Source: Nocardia fluminea
Lineage (GTDB): Bacteria; Actinomycetota; Actinomycetes; Mycobacteriales; Mycobacteriaceae
Direction of reading: 5' to 3'
DNA: 64,000 bases
NCBI RefSeq assembly: GCF_002846365.1
Contig: NZ_PJMW01000002.1
Span: 1,860,001-1,924,000 of the forward strand
This document shows, in pieces, positions 26,714 to 34,276 of the stretch. Every line of letters starts with the position of its first letter. Within the stretch, counting starts at the first letter, position 1. Under the pieces are notes generated by a model, which did not search any database, was not told where the DNA came from, and saw only the letters and a program-made list of their open reading frames with translations. Made by a program: the position numbers and the translations under genes.

Positions 26714-26904
26714 GGTCCTGCCTTCTTGTTCTCGCCGATCCCCGGTAAACATCGTCTAACAGCGTAGAACGTTGATGCGACGTGATTTCCCAAGGGCCGA
26801 GAACGCGCCGTTCGGTCCCGTGCGGCCCCGGCGGCGTGTGTGGCCGGTCACCCTCGGCGGGGAGCCCTGATTTCCGGTCTTCACGGGTGCGCTAGCCTGC
26901 ATGA

Positions 26905-27312
26905 ATGGTCGTCGTCGCTCTCCTGTTGTTCGCGCTGGCCGCGGTCGCCATCGCGACCGGCGTGCTCGGACTGCTCGGCAAACTGCCCCGCAACCGCTTC
27001 CTCGGTGTCACCACCGAAGCCGCGCTGCACAGTGACGACAATTTCCGCCTCGCCAACCGCATCGCCGCCCCCACCTCCGTAGGCGCGGGCGCCCTGCTGT
27101 TCGCCGGCGGACTGGTCGTGCTGGTAGCGGGCGGCCTCGCGAGCATCGCCGTAGCCGCCCTCGTCGCCGTCATCGCGATCTTCACCCTCGGCGCAGGCGC
27201 CAACGCCGCCGCCCGAACAGTAGAACCCCTCCTCCCGCCCGCCCCCACCGGCGGCTGCGGCTCCTCCTGCGGCGGCTGCTCCCTGCGCGACACCTGCGCC
27301 CCCGCCAACTGA
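26905..27312 (+). CDS. SdpI-family small membrane protein with Cys-rich tail
   Basis: A 135-residue protein with three hydrophobic segments and the SdpI-type sequence GLLGKLPRNRFLGVTTEAAL plus DDNFRLANRIAAP. SdpI of Bacillus gives immunity to a killing peptide; actinobacterial relatives are mostly uncharacterised. The C-terminus is unusual, ending GGCGSSCGGCSLRDTC, with five Cys. This Cys/Gly tail recalls the small proteins encoded just downstream. TAGCCT at 26893-26898 is 6 nt before ATG 26905, suggesting a leaderless mRNA. Confidence 0.75.
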   Translation: MVVVALLLFALAAVAIATGVLGLLGKLPRNRFLGVTTEAALHSDDNFRLANRIAAPTSVGAGALLFAGGLVVLVAGGLASIAVAALVAVIAIFTLGAGANAAARTVEPLLPPAPTGGCGSSCGGCSLRDTCAPAN

Positions 27313-27377
27313 ATCCTCTGGCGGCAGGGTCCTGCGTTCCGGTACAACAGGAAGCAGGACTTTGATCGGGGGGAACT

Positions 27378-27695
27378 GTGAAGGTTGTTGGGGCTGGGCT
27401 TGTTCTGGCGTTGATCGGGGCGATCGCCAGCGGGTATTCGGCGACTGCCGGGCTCGTGCTGCTTGTCATCGGGGTGGTCGCCGTTGTGGTCGGCGGCGTT
27501 CTCGTCTTTCGTGATCCCGGGGGTTCGCAAAAGTCGAAGCGGTGGTGGGCTGGGGGTGCCTCCGCGGGTGGGGCCAGCTGGTTCGGTGGCGGTGGCGGGC
27601 AGTCGCACGGCGGCAGTGGTGGAAACAGCAGCAGCGGTGGGCACGGCGGCGGTGGCTGTGGTGGCGGCGGATGTGGCGGTGGCGGCGGCGAATGA
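27378..27695 (+). CDS. Small two-span membrane protein, Gly/Cys tail
   Basis: A 105-residue protein: two hydrophobic segments (about 2-20 and 23-44), a short basic stretch (SQKSKRWW) and a low-complexity tail rich in Gly and Ser with Trp (ASWFGGGGGQ), ending GGGGCGGGGCGGGGGE. Its first 45 residues resemble those of the gene at 29020 (GAGxxxALIGxIAxxxS), so the two are probably paralogues. The start is GTG 27378. I know no function. Confidence 0.65.
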   Translation: MKVVGAGLVLALIGAIASGYSATAGLVLLVIGVVAVVVGGVLVFRDPGGSQKSKRWWAGGASAGGASWFGGGGGQSHGGSGGNSSSGGHGGGGCGGGGCGGGGGE

Positions 27696-27793
27696 TCGCT
27701 GACCGCGGCCTCGGCAGTGGTTGAACCACAAGGGGATTGCAAGAACGCGTGGTTACGGTCGGCCCCGACATACCGGTCCAGGTAGGAGGGTCC

Positions 27794-28165
27794 ATGAGCT
27801 TCAGCGACGTAGTCACCACTGTTCTCGCGCTTCTGGTCGGAGTGGTCGGCGTGGTGGGAATCGTGACCGTGCCCGTCATGGCCGTCCTGGCGATTGTTCA
27901 GCAGCTGTCGGATCCGGCGGGGCGACCGGAAAGGCGCGCACGGATCGCCGCGAATCGACGGGCGCGGGAACTGGCGCGGGCGCGGAATCGGCGACGGGGA
28001 GGCAGCTCGGGGTCGAGCTGGAGTTCGGCGAGTACCGGGTGGTCCAGCGGCGCGAGCAGTAGTAGCGACAGCGGTAGCAGTTGGTCGGGCAGTTGCGACT
28101 CAGGGTCGACCAGCAGTTGTGGTGGCGGTAGCAGCAGCAGTTGTGGTGGCGGCAGCAGCTGCTGA
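27794..28165 (+). CDS. Small membrane protein, Ser/Gly/Cys tail (paralogue 1)
   Basis: A 123-residue protein: MSFSDVVTTVLALLVG starts one long hydrophobic segment (to about residue 37), then a strongly basic region (RRARIAANRRARELARAR), then a Ser/Trp-rich stretch and repeats SSCGGGSSSSCGGGSSC. AGGAGG sits 5 nt before ATG 27794. The protein and about 55 bp upstream are closely matched by the gene at 28649, so this is one arm of a recent duplication. Function unknown; the cysteines could bind metal or form disulfides depending on topology. Confidence 0.7.
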   Translation: MSFSDVVTTVLALLVGVVGVVGIVTVPVMAVLAIVQQLSDPAGRPERRARIAANRRARELARARNRRRGGSSGSSWSSASTGWSSGASSSSDSGSSWSGSCDSGSTSSCGGGSSSSCGGGSSC

Positions 28166-28241
28166 GCGCCAGTCGTGCAGTGAAAGCAGTAGGTAATTCG
28201 GTGTCGCCGGTCCGCGCGACGCTCGTCTCGGGGGAGGAATC

Positions 28242-28514
28242 ATGGTCTTTGTGGTGGCGTTCATCGTCGCTGTGGTCGGGCTGTTGATCGGGGGTGGAAC
28301 GGGGGCCGTGCTGCTGGCGGCGACGATTGTGCTGGTGGTGTTCGGGCTCGTCGTGCTCGGTGCCACGCCGGAAGCCAGAAACGAACGGGATGCGGCTGCG
28401 GCTCGCCGGGCCCGGCGGCGCGCGGCGGCGGGGCAGACGCGGAGTGCGAAGAGTCGGCGACGGTCGTCGTCCAGTGGTCGTGGTGGCGGCGATTCGTCGA
28501 CCGGTGGTGATTGA
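28242..28514 (+). CDS. Small two-span membrane protein, basic tail
   Basis: A 90-residue protein with two hydrophobic segments (about 2-19 and 22-41), a basic region (ARNERDAAAARRARRRAAAG) and a short Ser/Gly tail ending GGGDSSTGGD without Cys. The transmembrane hairpin resembles the other members of this array, of which it may be a shortened version. GGGGAGGAATC immediately precedes ATG 28242 and gives a strong ribosome site. Confidence 0.6.
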   Translation: MVFVVAFIVAVVGLLIGGGTGAVLLAATIVLVVFGLVVLGATPEARNERDAAAARRARRRAAAGQTRSAKSRRRSSSSGRGGGDSSTGGD

Positions 28515-28648
28515 CGGGCGATGCGGCGGGGGCGCTTTTCGCGGACCGTAATCAGAGCCGCTGACCAGGCGTTCTCACTGCTGGTCGGCTGCAAGGGAAT
28601 TGCAAGCGTGCGGGGTTACGGTCGGTCGACATACCGATAGGGGGACCC

Positions 28649-28999
28649 ATGAACTTCGTCGACGTGATCGCCACACTGTTCGCGATCGTCGTACTCGCGG
28701 TGGTGCTCGTCGCAGTGCCGGTGGCGATCATCGTGGCGATCGTTCGGGCGACCGATACCCCGGCCAACAGGACCCGGCGCGCGCAGCGAGCCGCTAACGC
28801 ACAGTGGACACGCACTCAGATGCGGGCGAGGCGCGCAAGCTCGAGTAGTTGGGGCTCCAGCGACAGCAGTTGGTCCAGCGGCAGCGTCTGGTCGGCGGGT
28901 GACTCAGGATCCAGCAGCGGTAGCAGCTGTGGCGGAGGCAGCAGCAGCAGTTGCGGCGGGGGAAGTAGTAGCAGTTGCGGCGGCGGCAGTAGCTGCTGA
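28649..28999 (+). CDS. Small membrane protein, Ser/Gly/Cys tail (paralogue 2)
   Basis: A 116-residue paralogue of the gene at 27794: MNFVDVIATLFAIVVL and one long hydrophobic segment, a basic region (RTRRAQRAANAQWTRTQMR), a Ser/Trp stretch (SSWGSSDSSWSSGSVW) and a tail with three CGGGSS units ending SSC. The leader shares GTTACGGTCGG and CGACATACCG with the leader of paralogue 1. Function unknown. Confidence 0.7.
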   Translation: MNFVDVIATLFAIVVLAVVLVAVPVAIIVAIVRATDTPANRTRRAQRAANAQWTRTQMRARRASSSSWGSSDSSWSSGSVWSAGDSGSSSGSSCGGGSSSSCGGGSSSSCGGGSSC

Positions 29000-29019
29000 C
29001 ATCGGAACGGAGAATCCGC

Positions 29020-29328
29020 ATGATCTACGGCGCGGGCATTCTGGTCGCCCTGATCGGGGTGATCGCCACCAGCCATTCGCTGCCGGCCGGCCTCGCCCTG
29101 CTCGGCTTCGCGGTAGCACTCCTGGTGATCGGTGGTGTGCTGAGTTCGCGGAATTCGCGCCGCCTGCGGTCGAAATATCAGCGTCCGCGGATCGACACGG
29201 GCGGCAAGGCCGGTCGGCGCGGGATCGACGACGCGGACTCGCTGAGCCAGACCTACGGGCAGGGCTACAGCGGTGGCGGTTTCAGTGGTAGCGGTGGGCG
29301 GGGAGTGAGGAGCTGTTATGCGTTCTGA
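29020..29328 (+). CDS. Small two-span membrane protein, Gly/Ser tail
   Basis: A 102-residue protein with two hydrophobic segments (about 3-18 and 23-43), a basic linker (SRRLRSKYQRPR) and the tail YGQGYSGGGFSGSGG, ending RSCYAF. Its membrane part matches the gene at 27378. It starts 20 bp after paralogue 2 and overlaps the next gene by 11 nt, so the last three genes of the array form one transcription unit. Confidence 0.62.
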   Translation: MIYGAGILVALIGVIATSHSLPAGLALLGFAVALLVIGGVLSSRNSRRLRSKYQRPRIDTGGKAGRRGIDDADSLSQTYGQGYSGGGFSGSGGRGVRSCYAF

Positions 29329-29662
29329 CCTGCGAGGAAGCAGAGAATACCTGGCCGGGGCACTGGTGCTGCTGGTCATCGGGCTGATTTCGGCGGCCTC
29401 CGGGTGGATGTACACGGAGGCGATCCTGTTCGGCGCGCTGGTGTTCTTCGCCCTGGGCGTCACCCGGATCGTGCTGCGGCCGAAACGGCGTTCCGGCGAC
29501 ACGACGCGAAGGTCGAAATGGTTCGCCGCGGGTAGTGCCGGGGCAGGGTTCGCCGGGTCCGGCGACGGCGGAAGCGGTGACGGTAGCGGCGGGGGCAGCT
29601 GCGGTGGTGGGAGTGGATGCGGCGGCGGCGGAGGCGGTTGTGGGGGTGGCGGCGGGTGCTGA
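29318..29662 (+). CDS. Small two-span membrane protein, Gly/Cys tail
   Basis: A 114-residue protein: a short polar N-terminus, two hydrophobic segments (about 12-32 and 35-52), a basic patch (LRPKRRSGDTTRRSKWF) and a tail of Gly/Ser ending with five Cys (SCGGGSGCGGGG, then GCGGGGGC). It overlaps the preceding gene by 11 nt. Last member of the array. Function unknown. Confidence 0.65.
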   Translation: MRSDLRGSREYLAGALVLLVIGLISAASGWMYTEAILFGALVFFALGVTRIVLRPKRRSGDTTRRSKWFAAGSAGAGFAGSGDGGSGDGSGGGSCGGGSGCGGGGGGCGGGGGC

Positions 29663-29744
29663 GCCGCGGATGACCGGGACCTGGTGGAGGGTCCGGGTCC
29701 CGGTCGTGGTGGCCCGGCGGGTAGCCGGGTCGGGTTCCGTCGAG

Positions 29745-30773
29745 TTACCGCAGGTCGACGAGTGCGGCGTGGACGGCGTGGCCCGCAACGGGATCGCCGA
29801 CCGTGATGCGCGCGCTCCCGTCCGGGTAGGCCTTCGCTTTGATACCGGCGCGGCGCAGGGCGGTGGCTACGCCGGGACCGGGTAGGTAGAGGAAGTTCGC
29901 GTGACTGGCAGGCACGTCGATTCCGCAGGCACGCAGTGTAATTCGCAGTCGATCGCGTTCGCCGTTGATGCGGTCGACCCGGTCACGGAGCTCCGCTCCC
30001 GCCCCGTAGGCGGCGCGCACCGCGGCGACGGACGCGGTGGGCGTGCCGAAAGGCAACTGCTGATGGCGAATTCGTTCGACCAGTTTTCCGCGACCCACGC
30101 AGTAGCCGATCCGAAGCCCGGCCAGCCCGTACGCCTTGGAGAAGGTGCGCAGAATCAGCAGATTCGGGTGGCGGCGCAGCAAGGTGTGGATATCGAGACG
30201 ATCTGCCGGATCGAGGAATTCGACGTAGGCCTCGTCGAGCAGCACCGGTACGCGATGGGGGATCGCGGCGAGGAAAGTGCGGACGGCCGCCGCGTCGAGG
30301 ACGGTGCCGGTGGGGTTGTGCGGCCGGCAGAGCACGACCAGGGAGGTACGCCGGTTCACCGCGCGGCGCATGGCGGCCAGGTCCTGACCGCCGCCGGAAT
30401 CGAGCGGAATCGGGACGAGCGTCATCCCGGCCATCTCGGCCATGATCGGATAGCCGTCGAAAGTAGGTGTGCTGGTGAGGAGTTCGCCGCCGTCGAGCGC
30501 CCGCATCACCTGCATCGCGACACCGGTGGCCCCGGCGCCGACCACCACATCATCGGGTGAGACCCCGAGGTGGTCGGCGATGACCCGGGGCAGTTCCTCC
30601 GGCAGGAATTCCGGATACCGGTTGGCCTGGATGAGTGCGGCCGTCACCGCCGCCAGCACCGAAGGTAGTGGCGCGAAAGGGTTCTCGCTGAGACCGAGGT
30701 CGAACAGTGTGGGTGTCGCCGTGGTGCGGAACCGATGGGAGGGGGTCGTCGGTTCCACCAGTCGCACAGTCAT
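29745..30773 (-). CDS. HisC-like PLP aminotransferase of biosynthetic operon
   Basis: A 342-residue fold-type I aminotransferase resembling histidinol-phosphate aminotransferases. It has NPFAPLPSV, GAGATGVAMQ (PLP phosphate loop), CRPHNPTGT, the LLDEAYVEF Asp/Tyr pair and the PLP lysine in RTFSKAYGLAGLRIGY. Because it is the last gene of an operon with a ThDP enzyme and a KAS III-like enzyme, it more likely aminates a pathway ketone than histidinol-phosphate; that is inference. ATG 30773 overlaps the upstream stop (ATGA). Confidence 0.82.
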   Translation of the reverse strand: MTVRLVEPTTPSHRFRTTATPTLFDLGLSENPFAPLPSVLAAVTAALIQANRYPEFLPEELPRVIADHLGVSPDDVVVGAGATGVAMQVMRALDGGELLTSTPTFDGYPIMAEMAGMTLVPIPLDSGGGQDLAAMRRAVNRRTSLVVLCRPHNPTGTVLDAAAVRTFLAAIPHRVPVLLDEAYVEFLDPADRLDIHTLLRRHPNLLILRTFSKAYGLAGLRIGYCVGRGKLVERIRHQQLPFGTPTASVAAVRAAYGAGAELRDRVDRINGERDRLRITLRACGIDVPASHANFLYLPGPGVATALRRAGIKAKAYPDGSARITVGDPVAGHAVHAALVDLR

Positions 30774-31789
30774 CGCGCGGCGCCCCAGCGAATGGCCGCC
30801 GCACCGGCGAAGTCGCCCGCGTGCGCGAACGCCGACAGCAACACCACCGACCCGTTGCGCAACCGGCCCGCACGGTTCTCCGCGTCCAGGGTGACGGGGA
30901 TGCCCGCGGCGAACAGGTTTCCGCACTGATCGAAGGTATCGGGATGACGTTCGGCGGGCAGCTCCAGCGCGTCGTGCCAGTTGCGCAGGAACAACCGGTT
31001 CGGCTGATTGGTGACGAAGGTGTCGATGTCGCTGCTCTTCACCCCGATCCGCTTGCAGACCTCGAGCGCCACCTCGGGCACCAGGCGATTGCCGCGCGCG
31101 AACACCTTGGTGATCTTGGATTCGGAGAAGCTCACACAGCCCTGACCCTCGCCCGGCTCCCAGTACTTGCGCGGACCGTTCGTGGAGAAGTCCATATCAC
31201 CGGCGAATTCGGGATACGTGCGGGTCTCGATGTCGAGGATCGGCCCCGAATCATCCCTGCGCAGCAAGCCGATTCCGCACCCGTCGCCGGGCACCGGCGC
31301 CTGCGCCAGCTTCCGGATATCGGGCTGGGTGAACACCGGGCCCGCGCAGTTCTGCGCGGCGACGATCAGCGCGGTCTTCGCCTCGCTGGTGGCCATCATC
31401 ATCCGGGCCATCGCCATCATCTGGACGAACGCCGCGCAGCCGCTGTTGTGCACGTCGAGCACCTGCGACGGCCGGGCGCCCAGCCTGCGGGCCAGTTCGG
31501 GGCCCGCGCCGAGCACCGGATTATCGGGCAGCTGGGTGTGGGTGATGATGATGTCGATCTCGGCGGCGAGGTCGGCGCCGTGGCGTTCACGCAGGACGCC
31601 GAAGGCCTGCTCGGCCATGTCGACGGCGGTTTCGTCGCGGCCGATGTGATGACGGCCGGTCGGCGACCGGAACATCACGTTCTTGGCCATCCGCTCCGAG
31701 CGGGAGAACTGGGTGAAGTAGTCGGTCGGGACGGGGTCGCCGGGCAGATAGCTCGCGACGTCGACCAGACTCACCTGCGGCATGTTCAC
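30770..31789 (-). CDS. KAS III-like beta-ketoacyl synthase, altered active site
   Basis: A 339-residue thiolase-fold enzyme of the 3-oxoacyl-ACP synthase III group, expected to condense or transfer an acyl group. The nucleophile is present in VHNSGCAAF. The usual catalytic His of PHQAN is missing: the aligned segment reads VTNQPNRLF. The third residue, Asn, appears in FDQCGNLFAAG. A decarboxylative role is therefore doubtful and simple acyl transfer more likely. I chose GTG 31789 because it overlaps the previous stop (GTGA) and GGAG lies 8 nt upstream; GTG 31798 and ATG 31783 are alternatives. Confidence 0.78.
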   Translation of the reverse strand: MNMPQVSLVDVASYLPGDPVPTDYFTQFSRSERMAKNVMFRSPTGRHHIGRDETAVDMAEQAFGVLRERHGADLAAEIDIIITHTQLPDNPVLGAGPELARRLGARPSQVLDVHNSGCAAFVQMMAMARMMMATSEAKTALIVAAQNCAGPVFTQPDIRKLAQAPVPGDGCGIGLLRRDDSGPILDIETRTYPEFAGDMDFSTNGPRKYWEPGEGQGCVSFSESKITKVFARGNRLVPEVALEVCKRIGVKSSDIDTFVTNQPNRLFLRNWHDALELPAERHPDTFDQCGNLFAAGIPVTLDAENRAGRLRNGSVVLLSAFAHAGDFAGAAAIRWGAAR

Positions 31790-32442
31790 TGCATCCACTC
31801 CGGCTTGATGGGCAGCCCGTTGGCCGCGCGGTATTCACAAATGGCTTTGAGGTTGTCCAGTTCGAGCTGGTGCCCGGCGGAGAACATCTCCCAGAAGTCG
31901 CCGACCCAGACGGGGCGCTTGGGCGGCGCTGTCTCGGGGTAGCCGTTCTCGTCGTAGAAGGGGTGCTTGCAGTTGACCCACGTCACCACCGAACCGGGCT
32001 TGTTGAACACCACCTGGGCGTCGACCACCCGCATCAGGTAGATCATCCAGAGGTGCTCGGACTGGTCCCACGCGCAGTGATAGTCGACGGTCATCGCGTC
32101 GGGATGGGCGACGGTGCGGGTGAAACACTTGGTCGCGTCACCGAGGCGGTCGTAGGACAGCCACAGGCCGGGCTCCTCGGTCTCGGTGAAGCCGCGCAGG
32201 CTGTAGGTCCATTCCTCGAGCGAGCGGGTGTCGGCGAGGTATTCGTAGACCTCCCGCGGCGGGGCCGCGATGTAGGTCTGCACGGGGCAGTAGTCGCCGA
32301 AGATCTGGTCGTGTGGATACACCGATCGCAGCATGTCCATGATGATCGGCGTGGTGGTCTCCCGGTCGGAGTTCTCGATGCGGATGACGCCGGGCACCTC
32401 CTCAGGGATATCGGACAGGGCCGGCAGGGCGCTGGTGGTCAC
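31786..32442 (-). CDS. SRPBCC-fold protein of biosynthetic operon
   Basis: A 218-residue protein with a START/polyketide-cyclase-like pattern: YCPVQTYIAAPPREVYEYL at the first strand and helix, LEEWTYSLRGF, then strands ending in SVVTWVNCKHPFY and a long C-terminal helix. SRPBCC proteins bind hydrophobic small molecules and include cyclases and aromatases. Position second in the operon suggests handling a pathway intermediate. GTG 32442 overlaps the ThDP gene stop (GTGA) and follows AGGAG by 6 nt. Confidence 0.72.
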   Translation of the reverse strand: MTTSALPALSDIPEEVPGVIRIENSDRETTTPIIMDMLRSVYPHDQIFGDYCPVQTYIAAPPREVYEYLADTRSLEEWTYSLRGFTETEEPGLWLSYDRLGDATKCFTRTVAHPDAMTVDYHCAWDQSEHLWMIYLMRVVDAQVVFNKPGSVVTWVNCKHPFYDENGYPETAPPKRPVWVGDFWEMFSAGHQLELDNLKAICEYRAANGLPIKPEWMQ

Positions 32443-34136
32443 GGGGTACTCCTGGATGATTCGAGGGCTGACAGGAAGGGCAGGAACGGCGGCACTTCGT
32501 CGGGGTCGCAGAGGATTTCGAGGAACGACGGTCCGGTGGCGGCGAAGCTGAGGTCCAGTGCGCCGGATAATCGGGAGGCGTCGGAGACGGTGCGGGCGGG
32601 CAGCCCGGGGAACATGGCGGCGATGCCCGCTCCCAGATGTGACGTCTGAAAACGGTTGAAGCTGTAGCGATCCCGGTAGTAGAGCTGCTCCCGGGTGACG
32701 CACATGGCGTGCGCGTTGTTGTTGAACACCACGAAGGTGATGGGCAGGTCGTGTTCGATCGCGGTGTGCATCTCCATGCCGTGCATGAAGAACGAGCCGT
32801 CACCGGCGATGACGATGGTGCGGTGCGGGCCGTCGGGTGCGGCGCGCCGGGCGAACGCGGAGCCGATACCCGCACCGAACGCGTAACCCATGCCGCCCAT
32901 CCCGAGTGCGACCGTGAAACGGCCGCGCTCGGGTACCCGTAGGTAATGCACCACCGAGGCGCCGGTGTTACCCGCGTCGGCGAAGATATCGGCGCCGTCG
33001 GGCAGCGCGCGCTGGATCGCCTCGACGACGGCGCGATAGCGCAGCCCCGGGCCCGCCGCGGCGGGGACGGCCATCGGCGTGAGATCGGTGGAGCGGGCGC
33101 TGCTTGCCGGTCCCACGCCGATGTCCGCCAGCAGTGTCGCGATGGCCACCGCGAGATCGGTGCTGGTGGCGTGGGTCGCGGCGAGATACGGCGCATGTGC
33201 GCCGATGCTGAGGACCGGTAGTTCGGCGAGGGCGGCTTCGAGCCCGGCGCGGGCGGTCACGGGCAGCCGGGTGCCGACCAGCAGACAGGCGCTCGCCGCC
33301 GACAGGGCCTCGACCAGCTCGGCATGACCCATGCTGCCCGCGACACCGCAGTAGCCGGCGCCGGTGTTGGAGTACACGTCCTTGGCGTCGGGCGCCAAGC
33401 CGATGGCGGCATCGAGCGCGGCGACCAGTTCGGCGAGTTCGTCGCGGGCATCGTCGCGCGCGACCTGATCACCGGCGATGATCACCACCTTCCCGGTACG
33501 CCGAGCGGCGGCGAGTTCGGTAGCGATGGCGTGTGGGGAGGCTCTGTCGAGCGGTGTTCCATCCGAGGGGGCGACGACGGTGACGGCCTGTCGCGCGTGG
33601 AGAGAATCCGGCATCGATTGCTGCTGAACATCTTTCGGAATCAGCAGCACCGCAGGTCCACCACTGTGCGCTGCCGCGATCGCCGCGTCGAGCTGTGCGG
33701 GTAGTTCGGCCGGATCGGTCACGCGAGCGCAATACCGGCTGACCGTCGCGAACAACGCTGCCGCGTCGATGGATTCGGCGGAGCCGCTCGAATCCTGGAA
33801 GGCGCCGAGACCTTCCAGAGTGGTCGGCGGCTGCCCGATCAAGGCCAGCACCGGTACCCGTGAAGTGAACGACTCGGCCAGTCCGGCAACGAGATTCATC
33901 GCTCCACCGCCGGACGTGGCTGCCACGACGCCCATCCCGCCGGTGCTGCGCGCGTATCCGTCGGCCATCGTCGCCGCGGAGAATTCGTGTTTGGCGACGA
34001 TGCCCGCCGGTGTACCGCCCGCGTCGAAGACGGCGTCGTACAGGTCCTCGATATTGGCGCCGTCGACGCCGAAGATCTGGGTGATTCCCCGGTCGGCTAC
34101 CGTTCGCACCAGGTAGTCCACCACTCTGTCCGGCAT
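32439..34136 (-). CDS. Thiamine diphosphate-dependent (acetolactate synthase-like) enzyme
   Basis: A 565-residue enzyme with the three-domain plan of the acetolactate synthase/benzoylformate decarboxylase family. The catalytic Glu51 lies in AKHEFSAATMADGYAR; the ThDP-magnesium motif is GDGSFFMHG running to FNNNAHAM. The middle domain (about 185-330) is divergent. No small regulatory subunit is adjacent, so valine or isoleucine biosynthesis is unlikely; carboligation or decarboxylation of a 2-oxo acid for a secondary product is more plausible. AAGGAGG stands before ATG 34136. First gene of a four-gene operon, divergent from an EXLDI gene. Confidence 0.83.
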   Translation of the reverse strand: MPDRVVDYLVRTVADRGITQIFGVDGANIEDLYDAVFDAGGTPAGIVAKHEFSAATMADGYARSTGGMGVVAATSGGGAMNLVAGLAESFTSRVPVLALIGQPPTTLEGLGAFQDSSGSAESIDAAALFATVSRYCARVTDPAELPAQLDAAIAAAHSGGPAVLLIPKDVQQQSMPDSLHARQAVTVVAPSDGTPLDRASPHAIATELAAARRTGKVVIIAGDQVARDDARDELAELVAALDAAIGLAPDAKDVYSNTGAGYCGVAGSMGHAELVEALSAASACLLVGTRLPVTARAGLEAALAELPVLSIGAHAPYLAATHATSTDLAVAIATLLADIGVGPASSARSTDLTPMAVPAAAGPGLRYRAVVEAIQRALPDGADIFADAGNTGASVVHYLRVPERGRFTVALGMGGMGYAFGAGIGSAFARRAAPDGPHRTIVIAGDGSFFMHGMEMHTAIEHDLPITFVVFNNNAHAMCVTREQLYYRDRYSFNRFQTSHLGAGIAAMFPGLPARTVSDASRLSGALDLSFAATGPSFLEILCDPDEVPPFLPFLSALESSRSTP

Positions 34137-34241
34137 CGGCCCTCCTTCTCCGCGACGAGATGTGACGCTGCTGTGCACCGCGTCTGATGGGGTTACGAGG
34201 CGCGCGGAGGGGGAGTTCAGAGGGTGGGCGAAAACCACCCC

Positions 34242-34270
34242 TTGTGTGTACGTACACATATACGTATAGT
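34242..34270 (+). promoter_or_regulatory. Promoter with two TACGTA-core palindromes
   Basis: TTGTGT (34242-34247) and TATAGT (34265-34270) are separated by 17 bp, a good promoter. The element contains a perfect 14-bp palindrome TGTGTACGTACACA (34245-34258) and directly adjacent a perfect 10-bp palindrome TATACGTATA (34259-34268). Both share the core TACGTA. The start codon of the EXLDI gene follows 6 nt later. The site looks like a tandem operator that would block polymerase; the same region could control the divergent operon beginning at 34136. Confidence 0.65.
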
Positions 34271-34276
34271 GGAGTC

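Noticed and set aside
23816..26767. A 983-codon open frame opposite leuS, and similar long frames opposite the amino acid transporter (5760-7460) and phoX (16396-18384)
   Set aside because: They are the expected antisense shadows of high-GC genes: composition is Arg/Gly/Val/His-rich with no recognisable domain, while the opposite strand encodes clear enzymes.
26714..26904. T-box or other riboswitch in the leuS leader
   Set aside because: No T-box sequence (TGGnACC-like), specifier loop or terminator stem could be found in the region upstream of leuS.
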